Shown in pieces: positions 10,199-28,149 of a stretch of 64,000 nucleotides of DNA. Below the pieces are notes generated by a model. The model made no database searches, was not told the DNA's origin, and was given only the letters and a program-made list of their open reading frames with translations. The stretch is from the NCBI GenBank assembly GCA_013180625.2, contig SNVD02012307.1, forward strand, positions 1 through 64,000. Direction: 5' to 3'. Each line of letters opens with the position of its first letter. The first letter of the stretch is position 1. Both the position numbers and the translations under genes were made by a program. This DNA is from Boswellia sacra. Taxonomy: Eukaryota; Streptophyta; Magnoliopsida; Sapindales; Burseraceae.

Positions 10199-11345
10199 TT
10201 AAAAAGGATCGATTAAAGCAATGGACTCTTCATTTTGGTCAAAATTTTCAAAGAATGGTTTTAATCGTTGTCCATTAACTTTAAACACATTACCATTCTT
10301 TGGGTTCTCAATTTCAACTGCTCCATGAGGGAAAACATTTTTTAACAATGAAAGGCCCAGTCCAACGTGACCGAAGTTTACCAGGAAATAAATGCAACCT
10401 TGAACCATACAAAAGAACTTTTTGTGAAGGTTCAAAAGATTTTCTAACAATAAATTTGTCATGAAAAACCGTCATTTTTTCTTTGTAGATTTTAGAATTT
10501 TCATAAGCCTCATTCCTGATTTCTTCAAGTTCACTCAGTTGGAGTTTTCGTAACTTGCAAGCATCATTCAAGTTTGTGTTAAATGTTTTAATGGCCCAAT
10601 AAGCTTTATGCGCAATTTCCACAGGTAAGTGACAAGGTTTTCCATAAACTAGTCTATAAGGAGACATTCCCAATGATGTTTTAAATGCAGTTCGGTAAGC
10701 CCAAAGTGCATCACTAAGTCTTAAAGACCAATCTTTACGATTTGGGTCAACCGTTTTTTCTAGGATCTGTTTTATCTCCCTATTAGCTAATTCAACTTGT
10801 CCACTTGTTTGTGGGTGATAAGGTGTAGAAATTTTATGGGTTATTCCATATTTCTTCATTAAGGTTTCAAATGATTTATTACAAAAATGCGTACCCCCAT
10901 CACTAATAATGGCTCGAGGAATTCCAAATCTACTCAAGATATTCTCTTTCAAGAATTTGACAACTGTGTTGTGATCATTGTTTCGACATGGAATTGCCTC
11001 GACCCATTTTGAAACATAGTCTACTGCAACAAGGATGTACACAAAACCAAATGACAGTGGAAAGGGTCCCATAAAATCAATACCCCAACAGTCAAAGATT
11101 TCAACGATAAGAATGGGATTCAACGGCATCATGTTTTTTTTTGAAATAGATCCCAATTTTTGACAATTTTCAAACGTTTTGCAAAATGCATGTGCATCTT
11201 TAAATAAGGTGGGCAATAAAATCCACATTGTAAGATCTTAGCAGCTGTTTTTCTAGATGAAAAATGTCCTCCACATGCTTCAGAATGACAAAAGTTAATG
11301 ACACTACTTACATCATTGTCGGGTATGCATCTTCTCATTATTTGG
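10199..11345 (-). pseudogene. Element B integrase
   Basis: The zinc-binding region (HSEACGGH) lies near 11,280 and runs into [14 protein letters not shown], then shifts frame. The core in the 10,314-11,228 frame shows [17 protein letters not shown] and [16 protein letters not shown], so the D,D-E triad is intact. The C-terminal [10 protein letters not shown] block is followed by a frameshift near 10,330, and the end ([13 protein letters not shown]) is read in the 10,199-10,462 frame. Close in sequence to the element A integrase, but clearly a different subfamily. Confidence 0.9.
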
Positions 11346-11930
11346 TTTGGACAATATTTGAACAGATATGGGTCATCCCAGTAAAAATTTTTCACCTCGG
11401 TTAAAAATTTTCTTTTGTCTTGAGCATTCCAATGAGGTGGCATTTTCCCTGTCGCAAGAAAATTTACAATATTAGCAAACAAAGGTACAGTAGCAACGGA
11501 AAATAAAAATTCATCAGGAAAAGAATCATTGATAGGTGAAGTTTCAATTAATGTCTCTGTCGTTAGTCTTGAAAGATGATCAGCAACGACATTTTCGGCT
11601 ACTTTCTTATCCTTTATTGTGATGTTGAATTCTTGGAGCAATAAGATCCACCGTATCAATCTAGGTTTTGCATCCTGTTTAGACATTAAATATCTCACAG
11701 CTGCGTGGTCAGTGTAAACAATTGTTGGAGAGCCAATTAAATAAGAACGAAATTTGTCCAATGCAAATACTACTGCAAGTATTCTTTTTCAGTTGTTGTG
11801 TAATTCATTTGTGCATCATTTAAAGTCCTACTTGCATAGTATATTACATAAGGCTTACCTTCTTTTCTTTGTCCTAGGACAGCACCAACGGTATAGTCAC
11901 TTGCATCACACATCAATTCAAAGGCAAGGA
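11346..11930 (-). pseudogene. Element B RNase H domain
   Basis: Acidic motifs in order: MCDASDYTVG near 11,905, TEKEYL near 11,785, [10 protein letters not shown] near 11,710 and VADHLSRL near 11,575. A frameshift just after the TEKE motif (about 11,780) and another near 11,925 separate it from RT. Otherwise it is collinear with element A. Confidence 0.85.
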
Positions 11931-12880
11931 CCAATCAGGAGATTGCATAATTGGAGCAGTTGTTAAAAGTCCAATTAGTGTATCAAAGGCATTTTGACAT
12001 TCTTGAGTCCATTCAAAGGAAGTATCTTTTATTAAGAGGTTACAAAGAGGTTTAGATATAGCACTGAAATTTCTTATGAACCTCCTATAAAATCCAGCAT
12101 GCCCTAAGAATGAACGAACCTCTTTAACTGTTTTTGGTGGAGGCAAATGGGAAATTAATTCCACTTTTGCTTTATCCACTTCAATTCCTTTAGAAGACAC
12201 CACATGACCTAAAACAATTCCTGAAGTGACCATATAATGACATTTTTCCCAATTCAAAATAAGACCTTTTCTACACACCTTTTTAGGACTTTTTCTAAGT
12301 TTTCAAGACAATTATCAAAAGAGTTTCCAAAGACAGTTAAATCATCCATGAAAAATTCTAAACAATGCTCTACCATGTCACTGAAAATGCTTAACATGCA
12401 TCTTTGAAAAGTGGCTGGGGCATTACAAAGTCCAAAAGGCATTCTCCTAAATGCAAAAGTGCAAAAGGGGCACGTGAATGTGGTCTTTTCTTGGTCTTCA
12501 AGTGCAATGGGGATTTGATAGTAGCCTGAGTATCCATCAAGAAAGCAGTAGTAGGGGTTTCCTGCTACTCTTTCAAGAATTTGGTCAAGAAAGGGTAAGG
12601 GAAAATGGTCTTTTCTAGTGACAGCATTTAATTTTCTATAATCAATGCACATCCTCCAACTAGATGAGACACGAGTTGGCAATAATTCACCCTTTTCATT
12701 TTTAACCATTGTGATGCCAGATTTTTTAGGTACTACTTGTGTAGGGCTTACCCACTTACTATCAGAAATAGGATAGATAATTCCCACATCAAGTAGTTTG
12801 AGAACTTCAGCCCTAATGACCTTTTTCACGTGTGGATTTGCAATCCCTTCGCGGTTGTTGAGATGTTTTGGCAATTTCCT
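11913..12880 (-). pseudogene. Element B reverse transcriptase
   Basis: The RT core in the 12,254-12,874 frame shows SKWVSPTQVVPKKSG, WRMCIDYRKLNAVTRKDHF, FLDGYSGYYQI, MPFGLCNAPATFQRCM and the catalytic FMDDLTVFG. The thumb/connection (NWEKCHYMVTSGIVLGH, SFLGHAGFYRRFI) continues in the 11,913-12,278 frame, so one frameshift lies near 12,265. A further shift near 12,870 separates RT from the protease frame. Confidence 0.92.
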
Positions 12881-13748
12881 CTAAATGTATTCTATGTGTG
12901 CAAATTAAAGGGTTAATGCCTTTTATATCTTTTAAAGTCCACCCAATTGCATTTTTATGCCTTTTAAGCACTTCTATCAACTTACCTTGTTGCTCGCATG
13001 TGAGGGAAGAAGAAATTACCACCGGATATGTCTGATTCTCCCCAAGATAAGCATATTTCAGTCCTTCAGGTAAGGGCTTCAATTCTAACTTGGGAGCTTC
13101 ATCTTCATTGCTTTCATTCATTTGCCCCAATTCTTCAAATCTTGATTTTGAGCCTTTTTCCAATACCTGTGCACAATCCAGTAAGGAACACATATTAGAA
13201 AGATCATGTTCTAGTTCCATACTTGATTCTAATGAATTCACTAAACAAGTTTCCAAAGGGTCAGAAGAACTCCCTTTTTGGATGTGATCTTCCACAATAG
13301 ATTCGATCATATTAGCTTCCTCAATTTCATCTTCTTCTTCATGTGGTTGTTTGCACATATTGAAAACATTTAGTTCCAATGTCATGTTCCCAAAAGAGAG
13401 CTTCATGACTCCATTCCTGCAATTAATCAAAGCATTAGAGGTAGCTAGAAATGGACGCCCTAAAATGACAGGAATTGAATTACATACTTCCACTGGTTGT
13501 GTGTCCAAGACAATAAAATCTACTGGGTAAATGAATTTATCGACTTGAACTAACACATCTTCTACTACTCCTATTGGTACTTTAATTGATCTATCAGCAA
13601 GCAAAAGAGTCACAGAAGTCGGTTTTAACTCACCTAAATTGAGTTTCTGAAAAACCGAATATGGAAGCAAATTCACACTAGCACCAAGATCAAGTAAAGC
13701 TTGTTCAATTTTATGGTCTCCAATAACACATGAATTGTAGGACAACAT
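12881..13748 (-). pseudogene. Element B aspartic protease and linker
   Basis: The frame runs from 13,748 and includes the retropepsin active-site region ALLDLGASVNLLPYSV, then GVVEDVLVQVDKF and VILGRPFLATSNALI, the second conserved block of the fold. An acidic linker leads to GWTLKDIKGINPLICTHRI just before RT. Frameshifts separate it from gag (about 13,770) and from RT (about 12,870). Confidence 0.88.
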
Positions 13749-13791
13749 GGATCCTTATATTTCACGGATTTTATTATTTGAAGAATAGCAC

Positions 13792-15502
13792 TTACTGCTC
13801 GGCGTAGAAAGTCCTCTTTTTCACATTAGTTTTCTTTTTACAGTGCAATAAGTCTTTCAAAAACTTTGCATAAGAAGGTACCTGTTTGATCCCATCAAGC
13901 AAGGGAATGTTGACCTTTACCTGTTTGAAAATTTCAAAGATTTCAGAATTGTGAGTTGGCTTCTTTTGTGTGGCTAATGCTTGAGGAAATGGAGGCACAG
14001 ATGAGGATTTGGTTTCCTCTTCGCTAGGTGTTGGTTTAGCAGCCTCTTCCTGCCCTTTAGAGATCGATTCTTCTTCTTTCTCACAAGGGTCAGGAATGTG
14101 TTTTTTAACAATCTTACCATTGCGAAGGGTCATGACTGACTTGGCTTGGTCAAAGTAATGGTTACTTGAACTTCCTGCATTTGAGTTAGATTGATCTTTG
14201 GGGTTTTGCAATGTTTGAGAAGGAAATTTTCCCTTCTCTTGGATGCTAAATGTCGATGCAAATTTTGCAAGAGTTTCTGAAAAATTTGCTAATGTTTTAG
14301 CAGTTTGACTATTGAAAGTCTCTTGCTTTGTAATGAATGAATGCAATGTCTCTTCAAAGTCATTCCTAGGAGGAGGAGCATATGCATGATCATGAGAATT
14401 TTGAAAATTTTGTCGTGTTTGACAAGGGACTTGTGAAGATTGTGCATGATTATCATTTTTCCAGCTAAAATTTGGATGATTTCTCCAACCAGGATTGTAG
14501 GTTTGTGAATATGGATTGTGATTTGGCCTTTTGAAAGTGTTCAAGGCATTGGCTTCTTCATGGAGACATTCCATAAAGGCAGGAAAAGTTGGGCAATCAT
14601 CAGTAGAATGGTCATTGTCATCACAGATGTTACAGACATTTTCTTGAATAGATTTCAATTGACCACTCTTTTTCATCTCTAAAGCCTCGACTTTTTTAGC
14701 TAGGGATGCATATTTGGCTTGAAGGTCATGGTCTTCCCTAAGGTTGTAAATACCTCTATTGGATGTCGAGGTTTGGGCCTTGCTTGGTACCTCATAGGTG
14801 CCAGCAGTGTCCCAATTTTGTGCCTTTTCTGCCAAGGAATCTAGGACGTCAAGTGCTTCCTCAGGGTCTTTTTCTTTAAATTCTCCATTACACATTAATT
14901 CTACTAGTTGCCTATCTTGAGGTGTAAACCGTTCATAGAAGTGTGCAACTAATCTCCAAGTTTCAAAACCATGGTGAGGACAGGTATTAAGTAGTTCCTT
15001 ATACCTATCCCAACATTGGTAAAGGGTTACTCCTTGTTTTTGAGAGAAATCAGAAATTTGTCTTTTAAGAGAATTTGTTCTATGGGTAGGAAAAAATTTT
15101 TTCAAAAATTGTTGTTTCATCTCATCCCATGAACTGATGGAATTCGGCCTCAAATTTTGTAGCCATGTTCTAGCTTTATCTTTTAAAGAAAAAGGAAAAA
15201 GCTTTAATCTAATGGTGTTTATGCTACAATTTGGGTCAGTGTAGGAATTACATACCTCGTCAAAGAGTTTTAAGTGCGAATATGGGTTCTCCACATGAAG
15301 GCCATGAAAAGTGGGTAGAAGTCGAACAACAACTTGGTTTGAAATTGAAATGGATTGAATCTGGAGGAGAAACTACACTAGATGGTGCACTAGTCCTTAC
15401 CGGATTCATGTAGTCTCTGAGGGTTCTTCGTTGGTTTTGATCATTTTGTTGCGAAAGGTTGTCCCCTTCATCCGTGAATATTTCCTCATGATTGTTGGCC
15501 AT
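13792..15502 (-). pseudogene. Element B gag
   Basis: I take the ATG at 15,502 as the start; it opens MANNHEEIFTDEGDN and RRTLRDYMNP, a leader style common in Athila-like gag. A single-base frameshift near 15,340 moves reading to a 500-codon frame with LLPTFHGLHVENPYSHL, the gag core (LFPFSLKDKARTWLQNL, FLKKFFPTHRTNSLKRQI, CWDRYKELLNTCPHHG) and a zinc knuckle CNICDDNDHSTDDC (C-x2-C-x4-H-x4-C). The tail is charged and rich in Ser/Pro. It ends at a TAA at 13,792, where a frameshift parts it from the protease. Confidence 0.9.
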
Positions 15503-15678
15503 GTTTTCTAAGGAAGATGATGTTTTTCTAACAAGTCTACAACTAGATGTTCGTGACCAAATTTTCATGCAAGAAAGGGAGAAGAAAAGAGAGCAAAAGA
15601 TGAACACACAAAAATAAAAAATTAAGATCTAAGATGAGAAAAGAGAACACTTACAATTTTGCACGCCAATTTTTACCT

Positions 15679-15696
15679 TCCCCGGCAACGGCGCCA
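15679..15696 (-). promoter_or_regulatory. Primer binding site (tRNA-Asp type) of element B
   Basis: Minus strand TGGCGCCGTTGCCGGGGA, complementary to the 3' end of plant tRNA-Asp including its CCA end. It lies 6 bp inside the 5' LTR, as expected for minus-strand DNA priming. Athila and Tat elements are known for this primer. Confidence 0.88.
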
Positions 15697-15702
15697 AAAA
15701 CT

Positions 15703-17232
15703 TGACACATCCGAAAAAAGATTGTCTCCCAAGTATAGGAGTGTCGAAGTAATAAAACCCGGTGAGACCGGGGTCGATCCACGAGGAAGGGGATTTTAGC
15801 GTTACAAATTATAAGTTAAGCAAATATGATATGAATAATTGAAAGAAATGATAAGATAATCTCAACAAATATGTAAAGATGGTAGGCGGTATTACCGACC
15901 ATTCAAATATAAAACAAAAAGCAAGAGGAGGTAAAACCATCCATGGAAATAGGTGGTATAACCAACCATAGTAAATTAAAGAACAATTTCATAAGGTGGT
16001 AGAACCTACCATAGTAAATAAAATAAAAAGTTCATAAACAATAGAATAATTAAAATACAAGAGGAACTAACACAATAATAATGAAAGCTAAGGTTAGGGG
16101 ATCCGCCCTTGATATTTCGAATAAGGATAATTAGCCCATTTTAGTTATATGAATTATATTGGTTTCATTACCAACATTTATACCACTTCTTGTAAATGGG
16201 TTCAAGCATCCAATGTGCCAATCACCATATGTCTACAACAAATCAAGGTTCCTAACTAGATTCGTGTCGGTAAGGAAGAACCATACATCATCTAGAAAGG
16301 ATCCAAGCATTTGATGTGCCAAGGATTGTCGACAATGGATCAAGACCTCCACTTTACGAGTGGTGTCAAGATTGATTAAGAAATTAAATATAAATCATAT
16401 TGAATAAACATTATAAGATAAAGATTATTAAGCACATATTAAGGGTTAGAGAATCCTTATTGTCATATCAAGGGTTTCACCCTTTCACCTTAGCAAAAGA
16501 GAAATTAGAAGAACATTATAATAGAAAGAAAATAAAATGCAAGAAAAAGGAAATTCATTAATAACATAAACACACAAAACACAATACAAGATCCTAGCCA
16601 AAGCCAAAATGTTCCAGCCAAGGCCAAGATGCCCTAATGGGTCACAAGGCACCTCTATTTATAGATACATCCAGGGGCAAACTTGTCAAATTACAAGGGC
16701 ATAATTGTCAAATATTAGTTGTAAATATCTTTGACAATTGGGATCATTAGGCACCGACTTTGACCATCAATTTTGACATCGAAATGTTGTGAATTTTAAT
16801 CACATGTCTTCATGAAAGTTGTAGATATTTCTCTCAGCTTTCTAGAACATATTGATTTGCACAATTTGGATACGTATTTTGAGAGATACGGTCCAAATAC
16901 TGAGGCCTGGTCAGACTGGGCCGAGACTGTAGATGGGTTCACTTCAAGCCCAATTTTGGTCCACTAAGAGCCCGAATTTGATGATTCTTGTGAAATGCAA
17001 TCTTGTAGACAATTGAATCAGCTTTCCAAAACATTAAGAATTGCACCATTCTGATCTATAAATAGAGAGTTATGCCCATTTTACCGAACCTGTAACAAAA
17101 CCAAAATTAAGAGAAATTAATTCCAAAGATGCAAATGCTACAAATATGCTTAAGTTGAGGAATTTAATGACACTATTAATGCAATATGATGAACTAAACT
17201 CTTATTAAACATGCATATTTAAGTGTTCATCA
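15703..17232 (-). repeat. Element B 5' LTR
   Basis: Direct repeat of 5,950-7,476, bounded by TG and CA. The minus-strand 3' end carries the block CTCGTGGATCGACCCCGGTC followed by GGATGTGTCA, and the PBS comes next. Its outer edge at 17,232 abuts the first segmental-duplication unit. Confidence 0.93.
16652..16665 (-). promoter_or_regulatory. TATA box in 5' LTR of element B
   Basis: Minus strand TCTATAAATAGAGG, the counterpart of 6,897-6,910. It is the most likely promoter for the element's genomic RNA. A second TATA-like box, CTATAAATAGAG, lies on the opposite strand near 17,058. Confidence 0.55.
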
Positions 17233-18917
17233 CCTGTGTTCATATATCACCAAAATGGAACTTTGATGGTATGGTTTTAGACTGGGGTGATAGAGAACAT
17301 GTCTCAAGCTAGGACACACAAAGTTGAGATGTTTCAGTTTAACTCCTTACCTAAGATGTTTCGAGAAATATGGTTGGGATTATTACAATCCAGATTTGGG
17401 TAACAAGTCAAAAGACCCTCAAGATCGACTCCTATAAGTAAAACTTAAAGCCAATGGATACAAATTCAACCTTAATATTTAACTTTCAATAAACCCTCTC
17501 ACAAATAAGAGTCTTACATGTAATTAGTTCCACATAACCTCATGCCATTATTGTTGACGGCTTAAACGTCAATAAATCAAGGTGGTTAAGAAATCACTTT
17601 ATCTCAAAACTTAAGCTAAAAATTGTATACTCATACAATAAAATTGAGCTCCAACATGTACCATGCATTTAACGATGTTCGTGAAGATCAAATGATAGCG
17701 ATTACTTAAAAGTGAATGATACATGCAACGCATGAGCTTGCTTTAATGCACCATTCTCCATTGCAATTGGAACTTAGTATAATCTCAATGCATCCTGTAC
17801 AAAACAATGCAATGATTGATGGATACAGATAATTCAACACATCCTGTCCATAACATACTCTCCGTGAATGCATCCTAGAGGGATACTTCCTATGCCATCA
17901 TCATCATGCATTTCCTTATAACAGCGCACAGAAAAATGAACGCAGTTGAGGAGATGTATAACAAATTATGACCAGAGATCTTATGTCGATGACATCAGAT
18001 GGTAGTATTTCTACTCAAGGATAGCCAAAAAAGTGCACCAGAGTTTACCTTCCTATAAACATGTAGATGGCAGACTAGAAGTTCGCAAGTTTGATAGCTC
18101 ATCTCTGCTCTTCAAATTTAATTGTCTAGCAATTAACGATGGATGTAGAGTTCTTCACTATTGTTTTACAATGCCAGTATAGCATAGATAGGAATTGTGA
18201 TATATGCAGAGTGAGGATAACATAACAACCAAGTCGAGGTGTATGCATCTACCAAGTAAAACTGGAATGAAAATTCAAATGCCGAGTGTCTGCATGAGGA
18301 ATGCAGAACATATAATAACGAAATCGATACTAATTGTATACCACACACAGTAGCAGTGAAGCTCTCCTCCTCGCCTCAGTTGATGAGCATGCTGACTTCC
18401 TCTAACCTGAATTGCAGCATAAGTTATCATCTCCAACCAAACATCTCTAACCATCTTCCATCACTGCTTTGAATCAGATATCTCATTCAATGCTGATGCA
18501 AGTCTGCAGGCAGCAAATAAAACAGATTTACTTAGTCTCCTTTCACTTTGACCGGTGGCACATAGGCTTTCACTCTAAGTAGCATTGTGCAAGCTTGAAT
18601 TCTTTTTTACCTTCTTCGATCACAAGATTCAGTGACTTGAGTTTGGATTTTTGAGAAATTGGACATTCTTTCTTTGAAAAATTTCCTGACCTCAGAATGA
18701 GTGTCTCAAAACCTGATAAGGCCTATTCCAACTGGCAACAAGGATGGGTACAAAACTAGGAGAAACATCATGTATCGTGACAGAAGCTCAGGTTTTTATT
18801 GGCATCAACTGAACTGTTGTCCTTAGTGGCTGTAAATGGCCTAGCAGAAACGGGCTTTATCTGAACTAGAATGTAGACAAGGCTTCTTGCTCAACAGGAT
18901 TATCACCATTAGTCAAC
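17233..18917. other. Unit 1 left part without recognisable gene
   Basis: Repeated at 33,556-35,219 and, from the ATACATTCAACGC block on, at 57,567-58,788. No exon of a known protein was recognised. It lies 3' of the last recognisable TEBICHI exon; the DNA polymerase domain expected beyond the helicase in TEBICHI was not found here. Confidence 0.5.
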
Positions 18918-23744
<4,827 letters not shown>

Positions 23745-26334
23745 AAATGACTAAAAATTTTTGTTGTTCCATAGTTCCAGAATTTTGCAATGCCACCCCT
23801 TTAGATTGCAATTCGAATTTCGAAGGCTTTTCTCCACAAGTTTTGCTAAAATTCCTATAATTCCAGTGAATAAAAGTACTTTCAAACTGCATATTTTTAA
23901 AAAATAAATAAACTGCTGACTAAACTAATGCAGAAACCCGGTTTCAGAGGAGGCAACTAGCTCAATCAACTCATCATGACTTTCAGGTGGATTACCTGAC
24001 TCCACAAGAGAAACAGAGACCTAGAGGAGAGTTATAGATCATAATGTGAAAATTGTTATAAAGAAACAACTGAAAGAATATCCCAAAAGGCGACAACTTA
24101 ATAATACATAATAGTCAAATAACTACAATGTGAAAATTGTACAGAGATGGTGCACCCAGCCACTCACACTTGGCCACATGTCATCAAGTGGTCACGTTTA
24201 CTTATTCAGTTCTTGAACATTTGTTCCCCTTTCTCGCTTTTCCCAACCCATTTCCTCAAACAATTTTTCATTTTAATTATCACCTACTATTATGTCAGTG
24301 AAAAAGCTATACCTGTATGCAACGAAGAATGAGTTCTGGAAGACAGCACCTATGGCAAAGTCCCCGCAAAATGTACGTTGCTACTCTTTCCAAAGAACCA
24401 TCTTTATTTGAATAGCAAGCATCTATTCAGCATATCCCCATTGTAACTCCTACTTGAAATTGAACAAGCTCGCCTACCCAAAAAAAATTAAAAAGAAAAA
24501 AAAAGCTCAGTTGGTAAAGTTGGAGCAATGACATCATAAAACAATTACTTATTCACTTTTTTGATGCAGTAATATTTCCATCTTTTATCACTCAAAAGAG
24601 TACATCTCGTATTCCCTTTTTGCCAACAAGTTTTACATTTATGCACTAACATAAGTTAATCACAATCTTTTTCCCCAAAACATACAACCACATTCAATCA
24701 TGCAAGATCGTAATTTCAATAGTTTCTTCACCTTTAAATCCAGCAGCCATGACAGTACCGAGAACACCACCATCATTGAGATCATGTGATCCAAGTCCAT
24801 CACCCTCTATTGCCAAACAGCAAGCACAACCTCAATGCAGTAATTGTTTTTTGATGAAATAGAGACATCCACCTGCACACATTTTGATCATGATCAAAAG
24901 CAATAGATAATACAAAAAACAACCAGAAACGTTGATGGATTGAAAAAATAAATAAATAAAATTAGCATTCAATTTCCCTATATGCCACAGGTAAGGAAAT
25001 ATACCATTAGTTGGTGAGTTAGCACAACTTCCTCGCTCACAATAGAATAAAGTGCAGTCATCAATGCAGCACACATGGTAGCATCTGGACACATAGATTC
25101 ACCAGTAGGCAAGCAGAGAATATTCGTGGCATGCAATTCAAGGAATTCAGGTTCTGTTGTTTCATATATATGATCCTCAAGAGAAACCAACCATGGATTT
25201 TCATTTCCTGAATTGAGAATTTTCATCATCAAACGTCAACCCTCTTATAATGTGTCCAAAAACTTTAACAAAATGGAAAATTATATTAACACTGTATTCT
25301 TGCCAATTTGATATCTTCCTCAGTCTCAGTGTGTGCTCGTTGAGTGTGCTTAAAAGAGATGGTAAATCTTACTTTGAAGCAACAACAAAGACAAATTCAA
25401 TGTCTCTTGGGCTACTGCAATGGCTCTTTTTTTTTTCCTCAAATGAGAGTTCAGAAACATCCGTTTTCTCTAATTCAATTTTAAGCCAGTTCCGATATGT
25501 TGCATCACAGGAGTAATTCTCACTCTATTTAAATTGACAATACAAATTTTAATGCATTAGTAGGATAATAAGGCCAAAAAAATAACCATAGATCCAAAAG
25601 ATGAACAACAGACATACAGGATGAAGCATACCCAGTCCTCAAACTCGTTTAGATTCTTAGAAACATGGTCCTCAAGGGAATCAGGAGTTTCAGAAAGTTG
25701 CTTCAATGGTTCAGCAAGGAAACTAAGTAATGCATGTGCACCTATGGGCATTACTGGCACTTTCCACATAGAAATTAGAGCAAACTCCCTAGATAATATA
25801 TCGCTATGAAAAGAAAAAATGTTCAATTTATTAAAGTGAGTGAAGATGCAGAAACAATTTATTCTTAATTTGAGCTTGCCAAGCATACATCACAAAATGT
25901 CACAAGAGAGAACCTTTCCAAACCAGGTTTACAGATCAGGAAACTTTGAATGATACATCAATATAATTGTTATGTTTTAAAATAAATTATAACAAAAAAA
26001 TTTTTAGATTAGTAAGCATGTCACAACCTATTTCTTGCCCGTTAAATGAGGCAAATGCACCATTTCAAAATTTTAATATTCTTAATCAGTAATGGAAATC
26101 CATTATATGGCTACAAAAGATAGAACTTTAGTTACCTGTGTATCAATGCTCGCTTAAGAAGTTTGGCACCAACATCTTTATAACATCAACAATAGTTAAT
26201 GGAGGTGTAAAGCATAACCATTGAATTACCGTAGCTTTTTGAAGACTCTGCAACCGGTGTTGCTCTGCAACATCCGTTGATTTATCATATTTTCTGGCTT
26301 GATTTCCCGAGATCTTGACAGAACCCTGTTAGAG
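23745..26334 (-). pseudogene. NUP107: NUP107 nucleoporin pseudogene, C-terminal part, copy 1
   Basis: NUP107 is a scaffold subunit of the nuclear pore Y-complex. Minus-strand exons, 5' to 3': VAEQHRLQSLQKATVIQWLC (about 26,330-26,150), ISMWKVPVMPIGAHALLSFL to NEFEDW (about 25,810-25,630), SCDATYRNWLKIELE (about 25,530-25,380), NPWLVSLEDHIY to CAALMTALYSIVSEEVV (about 25,210-25,000), the GDGLGSHDLNDGGVLG exon (about 24,830-24,740) and VSVSLVESGNPPESHDELIE (about 24,025-23,930). Lesions: a frameshift in the first exon shared with copy 2, one extra A in a T10 run near 25,435 (nine bases in copy 2), and a TAG where the C-terminal LFSQQ block starts. The N-terminal part is absent. Confidence 0.85.
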
Positions 26335-28140
26335 CAAATCACAAATACACATATCGACTTTAAGTAAAAGCCCCATAAGTGACTTTGCTACTCAAGATAG
26401 CAATAAAATATACTTCAGAAAATCTTATATTTGAGTGATATGCTGTTCAATAATTTCTAACCCTAAACCCTAAAAAAACAAAAATTACTATAAATCGAAG
26501 TACAAAACAAGTATCATATCACACAATGCGAATATTACAGTAGCTGCATGTTGATTTTATTCAACTTGCACGCAGAGACAAGTATTACTATTCATCAATT
26601 CTAGTTTAGAGAAAACAAAAGCCAAACCTAACCTGAATACAACAGACAGATCAAAAAAAAATTAACCTATTAGATCTAATGCTGAATCTCAGTATTGCAA
26701 GAAGGGGAGCAGTGAATCTGCGTCTATAAAGCAATTTGATTTGAGGCACAGTCAATGGTTCAGGAAGCAAAAACTAGAATTGAACAAATGCGTATGTGCC
26801 TATCAGTAAACCAAATTCCTTGATTTGAAGCTGAAGCAAAGTAATCAATCGATCGATTGAAGCATTTTCAAAGGGATGATGAGGCGACTAAAGCTAAAAA
26901 AGCAACTGATTCGAAGCTAAATAATTGATTGATTTCTAGGATTATGAAGGCACTTGTATCAATCGATTGATTGATGTCAAGGGCTACAAAGGGGCATTTG
27001 CAAAACAACAGTACGCTAACCTACCAGATGTGGCCTGACATTTCCCTCCTTTTTTTGATCACTGTTGCTTCTCCTCTTCTTCTTTTTTTAGATGTTATAT
27101 TGTCGCTGTCAACTTCCTTTCCCCTTCATAATATTTGCTCTGGCTGTTTTCAGTTTTGAGTTAAAGTTAAGAAGCAACTCTTCTCTCTCTTATCAAGCAA
27201 TTTTAGTGCGTTAATAAAATAGTTGCTAGGTGTTAACAGATTTAGGAAGCCAACAAGGTGAAATAAGGCTACCGCCCCATTAGCAAATGTTTATCTTGGC
27301 AACATGACCTAAATTTTATACACCTAGCTACAATTGAATTTAGCAGCCTGAACATTTGCTATTAACAACACAATTGAAATTTTAAAGGGCTAGACTAGAT
27401 CTCCAATTTCACTGCGGGTTGGACTTTGTAAATCATTTGCCACTAAAAAGAATTCAGCCTATATAGTACTCTAGTCAATTAAATCGGTTTGACTTATCAA
27501 AAACATTCACGGCCAGATAATTGTACAAAGATACCCCTACATCCTAAAGGATAGAGTGCAGGATAGCCTAGCAACGAGTCTTTGGGGCTCGACCCGGACC
27601 TAAACCCAGACTTGCCCAATATGAGGTAACATAATTTTGCCCCAGACTCGCCCGAACTAGCTTTCACTAGCCCTATTTTTGCAAGGCATAACGGGGCCCC
27701 AAACCCGACAAGTCAAATTGCCATACCTAAAATCAATTATAGCAAAACATGGCAATTATAGCCTAATTCATGATAATCCTGGCAACATATGGCAATTCTA
27801 GCCTTAATCAGGGTAATCATCGCAAAATATGGCAATTCTAGCAGAGAGTGTTTCGACTGAGAGCGATCTTGTCAAACAGTAATCTAGTTGTGCAAGGACA
27901 AGGAGGCTTTCTTTGGGTAGAGGTCCAGGAGCTAATGGCTATCTTTTAGGGGATCAGAATACCAAATTCTTTCATAGGTCTCTGATGCATAGATAGGTCA
28001 GGAATCATATTCATCATCTTGGTCTCTCTACTGGCCGAGCAACCGAAGCCTCGGACTATACATGCTGGTCATCTGCAACTTTCTCCTGAGGTTGAACCTT
28101 CACCCTTTTCCTACCCAGTAGACTAACAAAGGCGCTTCGC
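26335..28140. other. Unit 1 spacer between NUP107 and DUF1985 pseudogenes
   Basis: No supported gene. It includes about 230 bp (roughly 26,670-26,900) absent from the matching place in unit 2 (51,540). The segment 27,560-27,730 is locally GC-rich (CTCGACCCGGACC, GGGGCCCC). A short tandem repeat lies at 27,741-27,843. Confidence 0.5.
27741..27843. repeat. Short tandem repeat, about 41-bp period
   Basis: Two and a half copies of a unit built on GCAAAACATGGCAATTATAG followed by CCTAATTCATGATAATC, with substitutions between copies. The same array is present at about 52,384-52,486 in unit 2. Confidence 0.6.
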
Positions 28141-28149
28141 TTACGCTTT

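Larger units (their letters stand above)
5950..17232 (-). mobile_element. Element B: Ty3/gypsy (Athila-like) LTR retrotransposon carrying a LOG copy
   Basis: The LTRs at 5,950-7,476 and 15,703-17,232 are direct repeats bounded by TG...CA, the tRNA-Asp-type PBS lies beside the inner edge of the right LTR, and a G-rich polypurine tract lies beside the inner edge of the left one. The element therefore runs right to left. The internal order is gag, PR, RT, RNase H, INT, accessory ORF, LOG pseudogene. By eye the LTRs differ by a few per cent (not computed). Frameshifts in gag, PR/RT, RNase H and INT make it non-autonomous. The 5-bp flanks (TGCAT left, CCTGT right) do not match, so no target-site duplication is visible. 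The Athila assignment rests on PBS type, gag style and LTR length. Confidence 0.92.

Noticed and set aside
5950..17232. A 5-bp target-site duplication for element B
   Set aside because: The bases outside the LTRs are TGCAT and CCTGT. Moving the LTR edge by one or two bases does not produce a match.
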